Assembly: GCF_000970085.1 (NCBI RefSeq)
Contig: NZ_CP009506.1
Location: forward strand, 2,542,001-2,606,000
DNA from: Methanosarcina siciliae T4/M
Lineage (GTDB): Archaea > Halobacteriota > Methanosarcinia > Methanosarcinales > Methanosarcinaceae
Direction of reading: 5' to 3'
DNA length: 64,000 nucleotides
The translations under genes and the position numbers were made by a program. The notes below the pieces were generated by a model. That model saw nothing but the letters and a program-made list of their open reading frames with translations, searched no databases and was not told the DNA's origin. Below are positions 52,651 through 62,488 of the stretch, in pieces. Numbering within the stretch: position 1 is the first letter of the stretch; the number at the start of each line of letters is the position of its first letter.

Positions 52651-55600
52651 TTAGTTTATCAACAGACACCCAAAACCTGCTCTACTGGTCGGGTAAAGTG
52701 TTGAGTCCATACTAACCACAAAGAATCTGAATCCAGTAGCGTTTTCCGGAACCTCTACTTCCAGGAGAAGTGTAATCTCTTCCCCTGCCCTCAAATTCAC
52801 ATCTTTTTCAGTCCATGAGTACCAGGACGGGTCTATGCTACTCGAAGTCGGAACCGTATCGTTATCGATCTGGATTTTTAATGTGTCATCAACATTTTGA
52901 CCATTTAGAATTGTAATCTCGAAAGGTACAGTAGTTCCTTTCGCCGCAAAGGTCATTATCGGATTCATGCTGAAAGACACACTTCCTTCACGTATGAGGA
53001 CATTGCAGGGCAGTGAACTTTCGGCCTTATTGCCAGCTGCATCCAGAGCAACTACCGGAATAGAATACTCCCCTGCATCAGATGGAGCCTGTATGCTTCC
53101 TTCCCATAAGTCCCCGTTTTTAGTAAGTTGCACATCGTCCACAGTTACATTTACAACTCCGATGTTATCCGTTACATCAACTGTAACATTAATAACAGAA
53201 TCTCCGGTTGTATTGACAGGGTACGAACTGAATGAATGAATCACCGGTGGTTCAGTATCCTGTATTATTTCAGTCACAGTATAACTCGTCGAGTTGTTCC
53301 ATGCAACATTTCCTGCCTCATCCCTTGCTGACACATTCACGAAGTGAGTTCCTGACAGTGCATTAATTGTCCCTTCCCAGATATTTCCGCTGATATAATT
53401 CAGAATATTTCCGGAAGCTTCAACAGAAGTCACTTCAACGTTATCCGTAGCGTTTACACTTACCAGGATAAGGTCACCAGCATTCGGATTACTGTTATTC
53501 AGACTCACCGAATTGATTACGGGATCCTGAGTGTCAGGTATTATTTCAGTTACAGTATAACTCGTCGAGTTGTTCCATGCAACATTTCCTGCCTCATCCC
53601 TTGCTGACACATTCACGAAGTGAGTTCCTGACAGTGCATTAATTGTTCCTTCCCAGGTATTTCCGCTGATGTAATTCAGCGTACTTCCGGAAGCTTCAAC
53701 AGAAGTCACTTCAACGTTATCCGTAGCGTTTACACTTACCAGGATAAGGTCACCAGCATTCGGATTGCTGTCATTCAGACTCACCGAATGAATCACCGGT
53801 GGTTCAGTATCCGGTATTATTTCAGTTACAGTATAACTCGTCGAGTTGTTCCATGCAACATTTCCTGCCTCATCCCTTGCTGACACATTCACGAAGTGAG
53901 TTCCTGACAGTGCATTAATTGTCCCTTCCCAGTTATTTCCGCTGATGTAATTCAGAATATTTCCGGAAGCTTCAACAGAAGTTACTGCAACGTTATCCGT
54001 AGCGTTTACACTTACCAGGATAAGGTCACCAGCATTCGGATTGCTGTCATTCAGACTCACCGAATGAATCACCGGTGGTTCAGTATCCGGTATTATTTCA
54101 GTTACAGTATAACTCGTCGAGTTGTTCCATGCAACATTTCCTGCCTCATCCCTTGCTGACACATTCACGAAGTGAGTTCCTGACAGTGCATTAATTGTTC
54201 CTTCCCAGGTATTTCCACTGATGTAATTCAGAATATTTCCGGAAGCTTCAACAGAAGTCACTTCAACGTTATCCGTAGCGTTTACACTTACCAGGATAAG
54301 GTCACCAGCATTCGGATTACTGTTATTCAGACTCACCGAATTGATTACGGGATCAACATTATCAGAAGTAGTGGTGTATGCTTTTATGCAGCAATTATAC
54401 TTGGATTCGCCTGATGCCAAATCTGACCAGCTTGTTCCATTGCTGCTAATGTAACTTTCTCCGGTGTTAGCGCTCGCTTTGCTCGAATAATTCTCAATTA
54501 CACCTTCAATTGGGAATACTATAGTAGACCCGGAACTAAGTTTCACAACAATCGAGAAATTATCTCCTGTACTCAGAGATACACTCTGTTCGAGAGGGAT
54601 TGTGTGATATCCTGGCAGTTCAAAACTTCCTGAACTATTACATAATAACGTGCCGCCATTTGGAATGTTTACCGGATTAATATATACATAGACGTCATAG
54701 TTGACGTCAGGTTGTGGTGTATAAAACCCTATAGCCTGAAGTTCTTCATTTGATTCGGCCGTAAAGACATTAGCAGCCCAGATAGAATTTATATCATATC
54801 TGTAATTGTGTGTCCATCCCAGAGGGTCATATTGATAAACTTTTTCATAATTGTTTGGACTTTCGGCTGTGTAGAAAAATAAATCTTTAAAACCATCTTC
54901 CATACCAAGATTTGCATCGTAATATGAAATATAAAAATATCCGGTTCCATTAATCCCATTATTTGTACCCCAGCTGTTTTTACAGATAAAGGCTCCGTCT
55001 CCAGGGGGAACGGTAGCGAACTCAGATTTGTTGAAGTTGTCGTCCCAGCCTACAATACATATTGAATGACCACTGTTCGTACCAATTGTGGGATTATAGT
55101 ATGTTACGTAATCGTAACCACCTTTTGACTTAAAATAAACTTCAATCAGATTAAAAGATGCGAGAACCCCTCCCTCTTCTTTAACGATTTTTTTAATTAG
55201 TCTATTATCTATGGAGTTATTGCGTGGCGGTAAAATAAGTACTTTCTGAACATGTTTTTGTACATCTTTATCTGTAGGAGACACTCCCGAGTTTTCGTTG
55301 AAAGGATCATCGGAGTCGAGTATAGGCCCGCTCCACCTTGTAAGGTATGCCGCTGACATATACGCGTTTCCTGCATCGTTGTAAGCCCTGTCAAATCCTT
55401 CAGAATAACTGTCGGAAAGGAGATTTTTCATGTTATTCTCTGAAAAGTCCCACTGGTATGAATCAACTGGTATCAAATATGATTCAAGTGAAGCAAGTGT
55501 AGCAAAAGCCCAGCAAGTGCCTGTAGAACCTTGATCCTTTACGGGAGTTACCCTTCCTTCATCCACAAGGCTAAAGTATGAATCTGTCGGATATCCGGAT

Positions 55601-55929
55601 AACTGAACACCTGTAATCAACTGGTGAGATTCTGAAATGAGTTCGGTATCCGGACTGTAAACATAGTCATCAGGCCAGTAAACAGAAGTAGGAGAAGGAA
55701 TAATGCCCAGAGTTATAAGCTTCCCATCTTTGTCGTAATGTTGAGATGTCCAATTTTCCGGACATTCAATGTAGTCCTGAAAATCATGATTTAATGGATC
55801 TATTTTTGGTACTGAATCTAAATCACCTGCACATGTAGAAAATGACATCATGATTAAGAGTGCAAATAACATGCATCTCCTGGCAATAAAACAAAATGAT
55901 TTTTTGTTTTTGAATTTTTGAAAGTTCAT
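52651..55929 (-). CDS. Secreted C1A (papain-family) peptidase with four near-identical Ig-like repeats
   Basis: Using the longer frame numbering (start 55947), the protein has a signal peptide ending near residue 41. The peptidase domain (about 115-370) shows Gln139 and Cys145 in VKDQGSTGTCWAFATLAS, His294 in NSGHSICIVGWDD and Asn324 in CKNSWGTNNG. A lectin-like beta domain follows (about 370-528). Four 92-aa Ig-like repeats (about 530-900) are almost identical, each with AGNVAWNNSTSYTV. Another Ig-like domain and a C-terminal beta domain end the protein. It is probably cell-surface bound and cleaves external protein. I prefer ATG 55929 because GGGGGG lies nine bases upstream. Confidence 0.9.
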   Translation of the reverse strand: MNFQKFKNKKSFCFIARRCMLFALLIMMSFSTCAGDLDSVPKIDPLNHDFQDYIECPENWTSQHYDKDGKLITLGIIPSPTSVYWPDDYVYSPDTELISESHQLITGVQLSGYPTDSYFSLVDEGRVTPVKDQGSTGTCWAFATLASLESYLIPVDSYQWDFSENNMKNLLSDSYSEGFDRAYNDAGNAYMSAAYLTRWSGPILDSDDPFNENSGVSPTDKDVQKHVQKVLILPPRNNSIDNRLIKKIVKEEGGVLASFNLIEVYFKSKGGYDYVTYYNPTIGTNSGHSICIVGWDDNFNKSEFATVPPGDGAFICKNSWGTNNGINGTGYFYISYYDANLGMEDGFKDLFFYTAESPNNYEKVYQYDPLGWTHNYRYDINSIWAANVFTAESNEELQAIGFYTPQPDVNYDVYVYINPVNIPNGGTLLCNSSGSFELPGYHTIPLEQSVSLSTGDNFSIVVKLSSGSTIVFPIEGVIENYSSKASANTGESYISSNGTSWSDLASGESKYNCCIKAYTTTSDNVDPVINSVSLNNSNPNAGDLILVSVNATDNVEVTSVEASGNILNYISGNTWEGTINALSGTHFVNVSARDEAGNVAWNNSTSYTVTEIIPDTEPPVIHSVSLNDSNPNAGDLILVSVNATDNVAVTSVEASGNILNYISGNNWEGTINALSGTHFVNVSARDEAGNVAWNNSTSYTVTEIIPDTEPPVIHSVSLNDSNPNAGDLILVSVNATDNVEVTSVEASGSTLNYISGNTWEGTINALSGTHFVNVSARDEAGNVAWNNSTSYTVTEIIPDTQDPVINSVSLNNSNPNAGDLILVSVNATDNVEVTSVEASGNILNYISGNIWEGTINALSGTHFVNVSARDEAGNVAWNNSTSYTVTEIIQDTEPPVIHSFSSYPVNTTGDSVINVTVDVTDNIGVVNVTVDDVQLTKNGDLWEGSIQAPSDAGEYSIPVVALDAAGNKAESSLPCNVLIREGSVSFSMNPIMTFAAKGTTVPFEITILNGQNVDDTLKIQIDNDTVPTSSSIDPSWYSWTEKDVNLRAGEEITLLLEVEVPENATGFRFFVVSMDSTLYPTSRAGFGCLLIN
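53247..54350. repeat. Four tandem 276-bp coding repeats
   Basis: Within the C1A peptidase gene, units of 276 bp begin near 53247, 53523, 53799 and 54075. They differ at only a few positions, encode 92-aa Ig-like domains and preserve the frame. Such arrays readily change in copy number. Confidence 0.9.
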
Positions 55930-56016
55930 ATTTCTATAGCCCCCCATTCAACTAAAAACTGGAATAAGTCAATATGTTCGTCCAGCCTATTTTTATTCAC
56001 ACCTGAAAAACAACCT

Positions 56017-56298
56017 CTACTTGAGACCAGGTTGTAAAGATCTATTATTTTCCTCAGTGGGCCCCTTTATGGGCGTAGACTTGTCCAAAAAGATCTTCTG
56101 GTTCTCCTGGAAGTAGAGAATTTGGGCATTGAGATAACTCGGTTCCACACAAGAAAGCCACCTACCCACTCGTGTCCTCCGTCGCATGAATCGAACGGTA
56201 CTATTCCATCTCCACAAATGGCAGAAAATATATGTTCTGCCTAATTGACAGTAATCTGATTTTTCCAAAAAGATGGATTTATCATCCGTAAACTTCAC
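56017..56298 (-). other. Uncertain short open frame upstream of the peptidase gene
   Basis: A 93-codon frame with odd composition (clusters of Arg and Trp) lies 70 bases upstream of the C1A peptidase. Another minus-strand frame over the same DNA reads ICGDGIVPFDSCDGGHEWVG, which looks just as protein-like. The region may be a decayed gene rather than a real one. No family is recognised. Confidence 0.25.
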
Positions 56299-56600
56299 TT
56301 TTCATTCTAGACACCCCCACAGATTAAAAAGAATTATGAATACTCAAACTATTGGATATATGTCATAAATTCAATATGTAAGAATCTATATAAAGTTATT
56401 TATCGACTAATGTTTAGATATAATCTAAATCTAGTTAATAAAAACATTAATTTGAATAAATTAAGCATATTTAACAACTTATTTTCTATAAGGAGATCTA
56501 AAAAATAGAAAGAGATAATTCAAAAGAAGAAAATTAAGAAGAAGAAATTTTAAAAGCAGAATTGGAAAATGTGAAAAAAAAGAAAATTATATGAAAATTT

Positions 56601-57146
56601 TCAAATGAACCTTTCAAATCTTTCTTTCTTCGCCTTGCAGATAGGACAGATCCCTGGAGCTTCTTCCATAGCACATAGATATCCGCAAACCTTACATCTC
56701 CAGACAGGTTTTGAAAGCTTTGAGATTTCCATAGTTTCCATCATCTCCGCTCTTGCAGCTTCCTCAGCTCTTATAGCTTCCCTTTTTTCGCGAGACGGGC
56801 GCCTTTCCGGGATAGACTCAACTTCTTTTTCCCCTCGGATGACTTCGTCCGAAACATAGAGTGCACAGTAACAGGCCCCGTAATCGTTAAGGTCGGGGTC
56901 TCTGTAGTAGCAGGGACAAATTATGTCAAGGTCTTCTTCCTTGTTGTCAGCGGAGAGCCTGCACGGGCAGGACCAGTAACCGTAACGTCTCTCGTTAGCC
57001 AGCAGTCCCCGCACAAGTTCCTTTGTGAACTCAACGTCAGGGTTGAGGTGGTAGCCCGACTTTTCGACCTCCTGGTCCAAGCGTCTGTAGACTTTATCTA
57101 CTTCTTCTTCGGATATGCCTTCTTCAGAAACTTTCTCTTCATTCAA
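56601..57146 (-). CDS. Ferredoxin:thioredoxin reductase catalytic domain fused to rubredoxin
   Basis: The N-terminal part carries the CPC, CPC and CYC motifs (SCPCRLSADN, IICPCYYRDP, GACYCALY) of the [4Fe-4S] ferredoxin:thioredoxin reductase catalytic subunit. The last 40 residues form a rubredoxin-like domain (WRCKVCGYLC and GICPICKAKK), joined by a charged helix. A Methanosarcina ferredoxin:disulfide reductase with this fusion has been described; it passes electrons from ferredoxin to protein disulfides. I place the start at TTG 57146, eight bases after GGAGG, not at the upstream GTG 57182. It is second in a two-gene operon with the glutaredoxin-like gene, 16 bases apart. Confidence 0.88.
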   Translation of the reverse strand: MNEEKVSEEGISEEEVDKVYRRLDQEVEKSGYHLNPDVEFTKELVRGLLANERRYGYWSCPCRLSADNKEEDLDIICPCYYRDPDLNDYGACYCALYVSDEVIRGEKEVESIPERRPSREKREAIRAEEAARAEMMETMEISKLSKPVWRCKVCGYLCAMEEAPGICPICKAKKERFERFI

Positions 57147-57162
57147 CCTTAATTCCTCCCCC

Positions 57163-57471
57163 TTAAAAGCCAAGGGCTTCACGGATTTGTTTTTCCTTAA
57201 AACCTACAATTGCCTTTTCGTCATTTATAATCGTTGTTGGAAAAGAAACTGAAGAATTAAAACGGCTGACTTGCTTAATGGCATTGCTTTCTTCCTCTCC
57301 CTCCAGCAAGTCCACAAAAACATACTCAAAATCCACTCCCAGATCGGTGAGCAGTTTCTTTGTTTTTTTGCACCACACACAGGTGCTCAGCCCGTACATT
57401 ACGATCTTACCCCTGTCAATACCGGAAACATGCTTTCCTTTATCCGTGTCCTTGTTAAATATGTTCATCAT
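57163..57471 (-). CDS. Glutaredoxin-like protein (methanoredoxin type)
   Basis: The 102-aa protein has a thioredoxin fold with the redox motif CVWC in YGLSTCVWCKKTKKLL (about residue 31), the cis-Pro loop SFPTTIIND, and GFKEKQIREALGF at the end. Similar proteins in Methanosarcina were named methanoredoxin and use thiols as cofactor. Followed directly by the FTR-rubredoxin gene, it is the likely disulfide partner: electrons may pass from ferredoxin through FTR-rubredoxin to this protein. It is a cytoplasmic enzyme of the redox or oxidative-stress response. Confidence 0.9.
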   Translation of the reverse strand: MMNIFNKDTDKGKHVSGIDRGKIVMYGLSTCVWCKKTKKLLTDLGVDFEYVFVDLLEGEEESNAIKQVSRFNSSVSFPTTIINDEKAIVGFKEKQIREALGF

Positions 57472-57699
57472 ATAAACCCCCTGGCAAAATTAAATCGTTG
57501 GATACTGAACGTTTTGCTCAGGACTGCCTGTCGCTAGGATGTCTGGCAAAAAGAAAAAAACACCAGATAACAATAGATTCTATAAACTCCTTATCAGAAA
57601 ATGTCAGAGAAAGTATATAAAATTGAGATATACTCCTGGCTGCAAGTCTTCCTGATAAGCTGATTTACTCCAAAACGAAACCCCATGAAGGTTATCTTT

Positions 57700-59202
57700 T
57701 CAACGCCCTTTCTTATTACCTGCTTCAGGTATGCTGACACTGACCGCAGGTCGGGCTTTTCCTCTCACCAGGGACGCAAATATCCCAAGGGTACAGAAGA
57801 CCGTAAACAGGATAAACGCATAGTGCAGGCTTAAAATGAATTGGGAGTAATATTCAGGTGTAATCTCCACAGGTCCGATGACAACTGCAAAGATCATCAT
57901 TGCAATTCCCATCGAGAGCATCTGGCCAAGAAGTCGCATCGTGCCATTCATACCTGATGCAACTCCGTAGAACCTCTTATCAACCGAACTCATAATTGCA
58001 TTCGTGTTCGGGGAAGAAAAGAGCCCGAACCCTGCTCCGAGTATGAGAAGGGTGAGGACCATATGCCAGAGAGGGGTCGTTTCAGTAAGGAAAATGAGGA
58101 GGAAAAGTCCGGTTGCTGTGAGCATCATTCCCGCCGAGGCAACGATCCGGGGCTCAATCCTGTCAGAAAGCCTCCCCGCAACAGGGGAAACCATGGCCTG
58201 GACAACAGGCTGCGCTATCAGAATAAAACCCGCATGCTCGGGAGTGAAGCCTTTTGTGTACTGCAGGTCCAGGCTCAAGAGAAAAGTCACTGCAAAGGTG
58301 GCACTGTAATTGATAAGTGCGGCAAGGTTCGAAAAGGCAAAGATCCTGTTTTGTGTAAGGAGCCTGATATCAAGAACGGGGGACGGGATTCTCAGTTCGT
58401 ATAACGCAAAGCCGAGAACTCCGAGAATTCCCACGAATATAAATGCAGCTCCTTTGAAGTCCGGAAGAGATGAAAACCCGTACATGACGGCAACGACCGC
58501 TGCCCCATAGAGAACAGACCCTGCAAGGTCGAATTTCTCCCCCCTGAACCCGGTCCATTCCCCTTTCAGCTTCCAGAGGACGATGACAACCGTGGTGATG
58601 CCTATAGGCACATTTACGAAGAAGATACTCCTCCAGCCCAAATACTGCGTCATCAAACCTCCAAGGAAAGGTCCAAGGGAGAGCCCGAGGTAAACTGCAG
58701 TGACATAGATCCCGAGAGCTTTTCCTCGTTCCCCCGGGGGAAAAACGGTGGTAACGATGGCAACTCCGGTCCCGAAGATCATAGCACTTCCCAAACCCTG
58801 GAAAACCCGTATTACGATAAGCAGTTCGGTTGAAGGGACCATGGTCATCAGAAGGGATGCAAAACTGAAGATAGCAATGCCGTAGAGGAAAATCTTTTTC
58901 CTTCCGTAGATATCTGCGATTTTTCCGAACGGGACAAGAAACACGGCTGAAGATAACAGGTAAGCGGTCGCAACCCAGGAAAGGGCGATCGCTGTCATAT
59001 GAAATTCTGCCCCAATTGTGGGCAGGGCAATATTTACTGCCGAACCGTCAAATGGCGTGATAAATCCGGCAAGTACTGCAATAGTGAGTACGATTCGTTT
59101 TTCTATGGCAGCGTCACGGGTATCAGCATCAGGAGCGGTAGAAGGACGGCTAATTTCTGGGACTTCAGCAGTCGATCCGTTTTTTTTTGTTTCTTTTACC
59201 AT
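57700..59202 (-). CDS. MFS drug-type exporter (DHA2, 14 spans)
   Basis: The protein has about 500 residues and 14 hydrophobic segments. It carries the MFS motif A GKIADIYGRKKIFLYG between spans 2 and 3, and motif C-like GLSLGPFLGGLMTQYLGWR in span 5, the marks of DHA2 proton antiporters such as EmrB/QacA. The N-terminal 35 residues are hydrophilic. It probably exports toxic amphipathic compounds. The start is ATG 59202 rather than 59211. No accessory or regulator gene is adjacent, but direct repeats sit in the upstream region. Confidence 0.9.
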   Translation of the reverse strand: MVKETKKNGSTAEVPEISRPSTAPDADTRDAAIEKRIVLTIAVLAGFITPFDGSAVNIALPTIGAEFHMTAIALSWVATAYLLSSAVFLVPFGKIADIYGRKKIFLYGIAIFSFASLLMTMVPSTELLIVIRVFQGLGSAMIFGTGVAIVTTVFPPGERGKALGIYVTAVYLGLSLGPFLGGLMTQYLGWRSIFFVNVPIGITTVVIVLWKLKGEWTGFRGEKFDLAGSVLYGAAVVAVMYGFSSLPDFKGAAFIFVGILGVLGFALYELRIPSPVLDIRLLTQNRIFAFSNLAALINYSATFAVTFLLSLDLQYTKGFTPEHAGFILIAQPVVQAMVSPVAGRLSDRIEPRIVASAGMMLTATGLFLLIFLTETTPLWHMVLTLLILGAGFGLFSSPNTNAIMSSVDKRFYGVASGMNGTMRLLGQMLSMGIAMMIFAVVIGPVEITPEYYSQFILSLHYAFILFTVFCTLGIFASLVRGKARPAVSVSIPEAGNKKGR

Positions 59203-59379
59203 GTTTATCACGATCAGAAGGGGCGTAATCTTCTTTCTGGGAGTCCGAAAGATTTCAGGGTTTATACACGGGTTGTGGTATTAAGCATTAGTGCTCTCCT
59301 TATAATAATTTCCTTTGTAAGGTTGACCGATAAGGATACTTACTAAATCGAGACTTCCTTGACTCAAGAAACTTACAAG

Positions 59380-59403
59380 TGACCAGTCAAATGACCGGCC
59401 AAA
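59380..59403. promoter_or_regulatory. Two adjacent 12-bp direct repeats, possible operator
   Basis: TGACCAGTCAAA (59380-59391) is followed at once by TGACCGGCCAAA (59392-59403). They lie in the 400-base region between the exporter and the DUF21 gene, about 180 bases before the exporter start. They could bind a regulator of the exporter. Confidence 0.45.
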
Positions 59404-59602
59404 ATGAGATGAAGCAAATTAAGTTATATCAGGGTAAACTTAACTTAATAACAGGTAAAAGGTTTATCCGGCAGGGTAATGGTAATACCGGGCCTGAAGT
59501 AATGAACTCAAATCTGACATGAGGAGATTAAATTTATAAGAGATTAACTGATTAAGGATTCGATTAGGTTTATACAGGTTTTATAGAGGTTATAGACTTA
59601 CA

Positions 59603-60724
59603 ATGAATGAAATCATTACTTGGATCCTAATTGCACTTTGCCTTACACAGTCTGCTATCTTTTCAGGGCTGACGATAGGGATTTTCGGCCTTGGAAGGCT
59701 GAGGCTTGAGATTGAATCCGAAGCAAATAATAAAGATGCAATTAAAATCCTGCAGCTTCGAAGGGACTCCAATTTCCTGCTCACTACCATGCTCTGGGGG
59801 AACGTGGGCATAAATGTCCTTATTGCTCTGCTTACGGATTCCGTAATGGCAGGAACCTCAGCTTTTCTCTTCTCGACTTTTGGTATTACCTGTTTCGGAG
59901 AGATTGCCCCTCAGGCTTATTTTTCCAGGAATGCGCTTTCAGTTGGGGCAAAGCTGACTCCTCTTATCCGTTTTTACCAGATGCTGCTCTATCCGGTGGC
60001 AAAACCGACAGCCCTTATTCTTGACTGGTGGCTGGGCAGAGAAAAACTTGAGCTGTTCAGGGAACAGGCAATGAGGATTATGCTTGAAAAACATATCGAG
60101 TCAGGGAAGACCGATATAGGCACTTTTGAAGGGATAGGAGCCCTGAACTTTCTTTCAATAGACGACGTCAACATTTCTGATGAAGGATCCCTTGTTGACC
60201 CGAGGAGCGTCATCTCTCTTTCAGTGGAAAACAACCGCCCTGTTTTTCCTGTATTCAACCGAGATCCTGCTGACCCTTTCCTCCAGAAAATAGAAGCCTC
60301 CGGAAGAAAATGGGTAATCATCACCAATCCGGCAGACGAGCCTGTAATGGTACTGGATGCTGACGGCTTCCTGAGAGATGCTGTCTATAAGAAGGGGCCT
60401 TTCATTCCGCTTTCTTACTGTCATTTCCCTGTAGTGGTAAAGTCTCCGAAAACCAGGCTTGAGAAGGTAATCCGGCAGTTCAAGGTATATCCTCAGTATC
60501 CGGAAGATGATGTAATTGACCAGGACCTTATTCTTTACTGGGGCGAGGAAAAGCGCATAGTTACAGGGTCGGATATTCTGGGTCGCCTGCTCCGCGGAAT
60601 TGTGGTCGAATGTGATGTGGGCTCAGGATGCGAGACGCCTCCTGCAAAGCAGCCGGGAATCGTAAGAAGGGCAGCTTTCAGGAAAGACAAAAGAAAAGAA
60701 AAAACAGAACAAAGTAAGAAGTAA
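59603..60724 (+). CDS. DUF21/CNNM-type membrane protein
   Basis: The 373-aa protein begins with a CNNM (DUF21) transmembrane domain: spans at about residues 5-27, 58-80 and 85-105, with CFGEIAPQAYFSRNALSVG, the motif characteristic of the family (usually near GEIxPK). The cytoplasmic half (about 175-330) resembles a degenerate CBS pair. Relatives include CorC/CNNM magnesium or cobalt transport proteins; the ion here is unknown. The C-terminus is highly basic (RKDKRKEKTEQSKK). It is a single gene with its own 200-base promoter region, convergent with the SagB-like gene. Confidence 0.82.
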   Translation: MNEIITWILIALCLTQSAIFSGLTIGIFGLGRLRLEIESEANNKDAIKILQLRRDSNFLLTTMLWGNVGINVLIALLTDSVMAGTSAFLFSTFGITCFGEIAPQAYFSRNALSVGAKLTPLIRFYQMLLYPVAKPTALILDWWLGREKLELFREQAMRIMLEKHIESGKTDIGTFEGIGALNFLSIDDVNISDEGSLVDPRSVISLSVENNRPVFPVFNRDPADPFLQKIEASGRKWVIITNPADEPVMVLDADGFLRDAVYKKGPFIPLSYCHFPVVVKSPKTRLEKVIRQFKVYPQYPEDDVIDQDLILYWGEEKRIVTGSDILGRLLRGIVVECDVGSGCETPPAKQPGIVRRAAFRKDKRKEKTEQSKK

Positions 60725-60811
60725 AAAGCAAAAAATAAAAGGCAAAAAACCAGGGGTAAAAAGAAATAATAAAAAGATGAAGGGAGGACAGAAGCAAAAG
60801 TTTCTCTGGAG

Positions 60812-62488
60812 TTACTTTTTGTACGCAGGGAAGGTCAAAACCCCGATTTCCTGGAGAGGCGAGCCCACTGCAAAGTGATAGAGGTCCTGATACTCAAGCC
60901 CTTCAAGCCCCAGAGCTTCGTGCAGAGGGTCATCGAAAAAACACCCTATTCCGCAGCCCCTGAAACCCCGAGCTTCGGCTTCCAGGTAAAGAAGCTGCCC
61001 GAGGACTCCGCATTCCCAGAAAAGGCGAGAGTACATCCATGAGCCGCTTGTTTTCAGAGGCTCTTCGAACTCCGAAAGCATGCAGGCAGTAAAACAGGAA
61101 TCTTCTGCTTTTCGCTGCGCACATGAAAGCTGGGCTGCAAAATGGTGCAGTTCCTCCTCCATAAGCAGGTAAAATTCAAGGTCATAAGGGCAGTTTTCAG
61201 GCTTTTCCCAGAGAAAATCCGGTCTGAAGGCGGCTTTAAACTCTTCCGCTTCTCCGGCTTTTCGCAGAAAGATGTAAAGTCCTTCACGAAGCCCCTTCAC
61301 CCTGTTTACAAAGAGAAGCAGGTGTGCAAAAGGCCCGGAAGCAAGCGTCTCAAAAATGGGATTTTTCTCGGGGAGTGTTCTTCGAAGGATTCCGTAGAAA
61401 CTGTTTTCGTCCATGTAAGCACTGTTATTCATTTCAAGGGCACTTCTTCTCCTGTGAATAACGCTGCGCAGAGAGACCGCCTCCAGGTCGGAACGGATTC
61501 CTGAGCCGGAGATTTCCGCGGACATGCCTGCGGCTCTTCTTCCAGGTTTCAGGTCCGGCTTTTTTTCATCAGGATGGAAGGTTTCTTTCTTTCGGGTTGC
61601 TGAAGCAGCCTTTTCAATCCCGGCCCAATCCACATGTGCAGGGCTCAAACGGTTAGGAACCCCGTTCCAGGAAAGCTTTTCAAAATCTGCAAGTACAGAG
61701 GACGCGACCTTTCCCGAAGGACATTTTTTCCCTGCCGGATAAACTGCAAGCAGGCAGGCGGGTTCCTCTTTTTCAGGGCCCTTCCTTCCGGAAACGCCCA
61801 GAAGTTTTCCTGTTTCCTCCGATCCCATGTCCGCAAGCAGGCACGTTCTCCAGCCGAGCCCTGCCGCAGCAAAGGTAAGGGCAGCAATAGCATGTCCGAG
61901 GTCATGGTTTGCATACCGAAAAGCCCTGATGCCGTATTTCCAGGCAACCCGCCAGTAAATTGAACTCAGTCCTATGAAAAATGTGCCTTCCGGAAAGCCG
62001 GGACTCAGCTTTTTCCAGGTCTCCGGGGAAAATTCCGCTCTTAGCTCAAGGGCGTGCTGCAAAGGCGCGTAATGGCAGACAGCCGGTTTTTCCAGGAGCT
62101 CCGGAACCGGCCCGGAAAGAAGGTAGACCTCGGTCGGGTGCAGGTTTCCGCTTGAAGGGTTGATGCGGAGTGCCCAGCTTGTGCCCCCTACTTTTTTCCA
62201 GACTGAAAGGGCAAAACTGTCAAAAAAAAGCTGAGAAATGCTATTCCGGTTCAGTCCAGAAGGCCCCAGTTTCTCCGGAGAAAATGCCTGTTCATATGTC
62301 GGTAAAAGTTCGGACTCAATATCTTCTTCACTCCAGGTCTTGAGCTTTAAAAGTGGAGCTCCTTTGTAATTTAGAAAAGGGTCCGGCTTGATTGACATCT
62401 CAAGGAACCGGGGACCGGGAGCATAGGCTTTAAAGTTATGTTTGCTATCCTGATGATAGGACAGTATGGCTTCGAGTTCTGAATTCAT
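60812..62488 (-). CDS. SagB-type double nitroreductase-domain oxidase
   Basis: The 558-aa protein contains two nitroreductase-like domains. The first (about 60-260) has LRINPSSGNLHPTEVYLLSG, the typical SagB motif, and FAAAGLGWRTCLLADMG. The second (about 340-550) has VIHRRRSALEMNNSAYMDEN and GILRRTLPEKNP. SagB-like FMN enzymes oxidise azolines in thiazole/oxazole-modified peptide synthesis. No cyclodehydratase (SagC/SagD-like) or precursor peptide is nearby, so another substrate is likely. It is probably soluble and cytoplasmic. The upstream 175 bases contain short imperfect repeats. Confidence 0.85.
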   Translation of the reverse strand: MNSELEAILSYHQDSKHNFKAYAPGPRFLEMSIKPDPFLNYKGAPLLKLKTWSEEDIESELLPTYEQAFSPEKLGPSGLNRNSISQLFFDSFALSVWKKVGGTSWALRINPSSGNLHPTEVYLLSGPVPELLEKPAVCHYAPLQHALELRAEFSPETWKKLSPGFPEGTFFIGLSSIYWRVAWKYGIRAFRYANHDLGHAIAALTFAAAGLGWRTCLLADMGSEETGKLLGVSGRKGPEKEEPACLLAVYPAGKKCPSGKVASSVLADFEKLSWNGVPNRLSPAHVDWAGIEKAASATRKKETFHPDEKKPDLKPGRRAAGMSAEISGSGIRSDLEAVSLRSVIHRRRSALEMNNSAYMDENSFYGILRRTLPEKNPIFETLASGPFAHLLLFVNRVKGLREGLYIFLRKAGEAEEFKAAFRPDFLWEKPENCPYDLEFYLLMEEELHHFAAQLSCAQRKAEDSCFTACMLSEFEEPLKTSGSWMYSRLFWECGVLGQLLYLEAEARGFRGCGIGCFFDDPLHEALGLEGLEYQDLYHFAVGSPLQEIGVLTFPAYKK

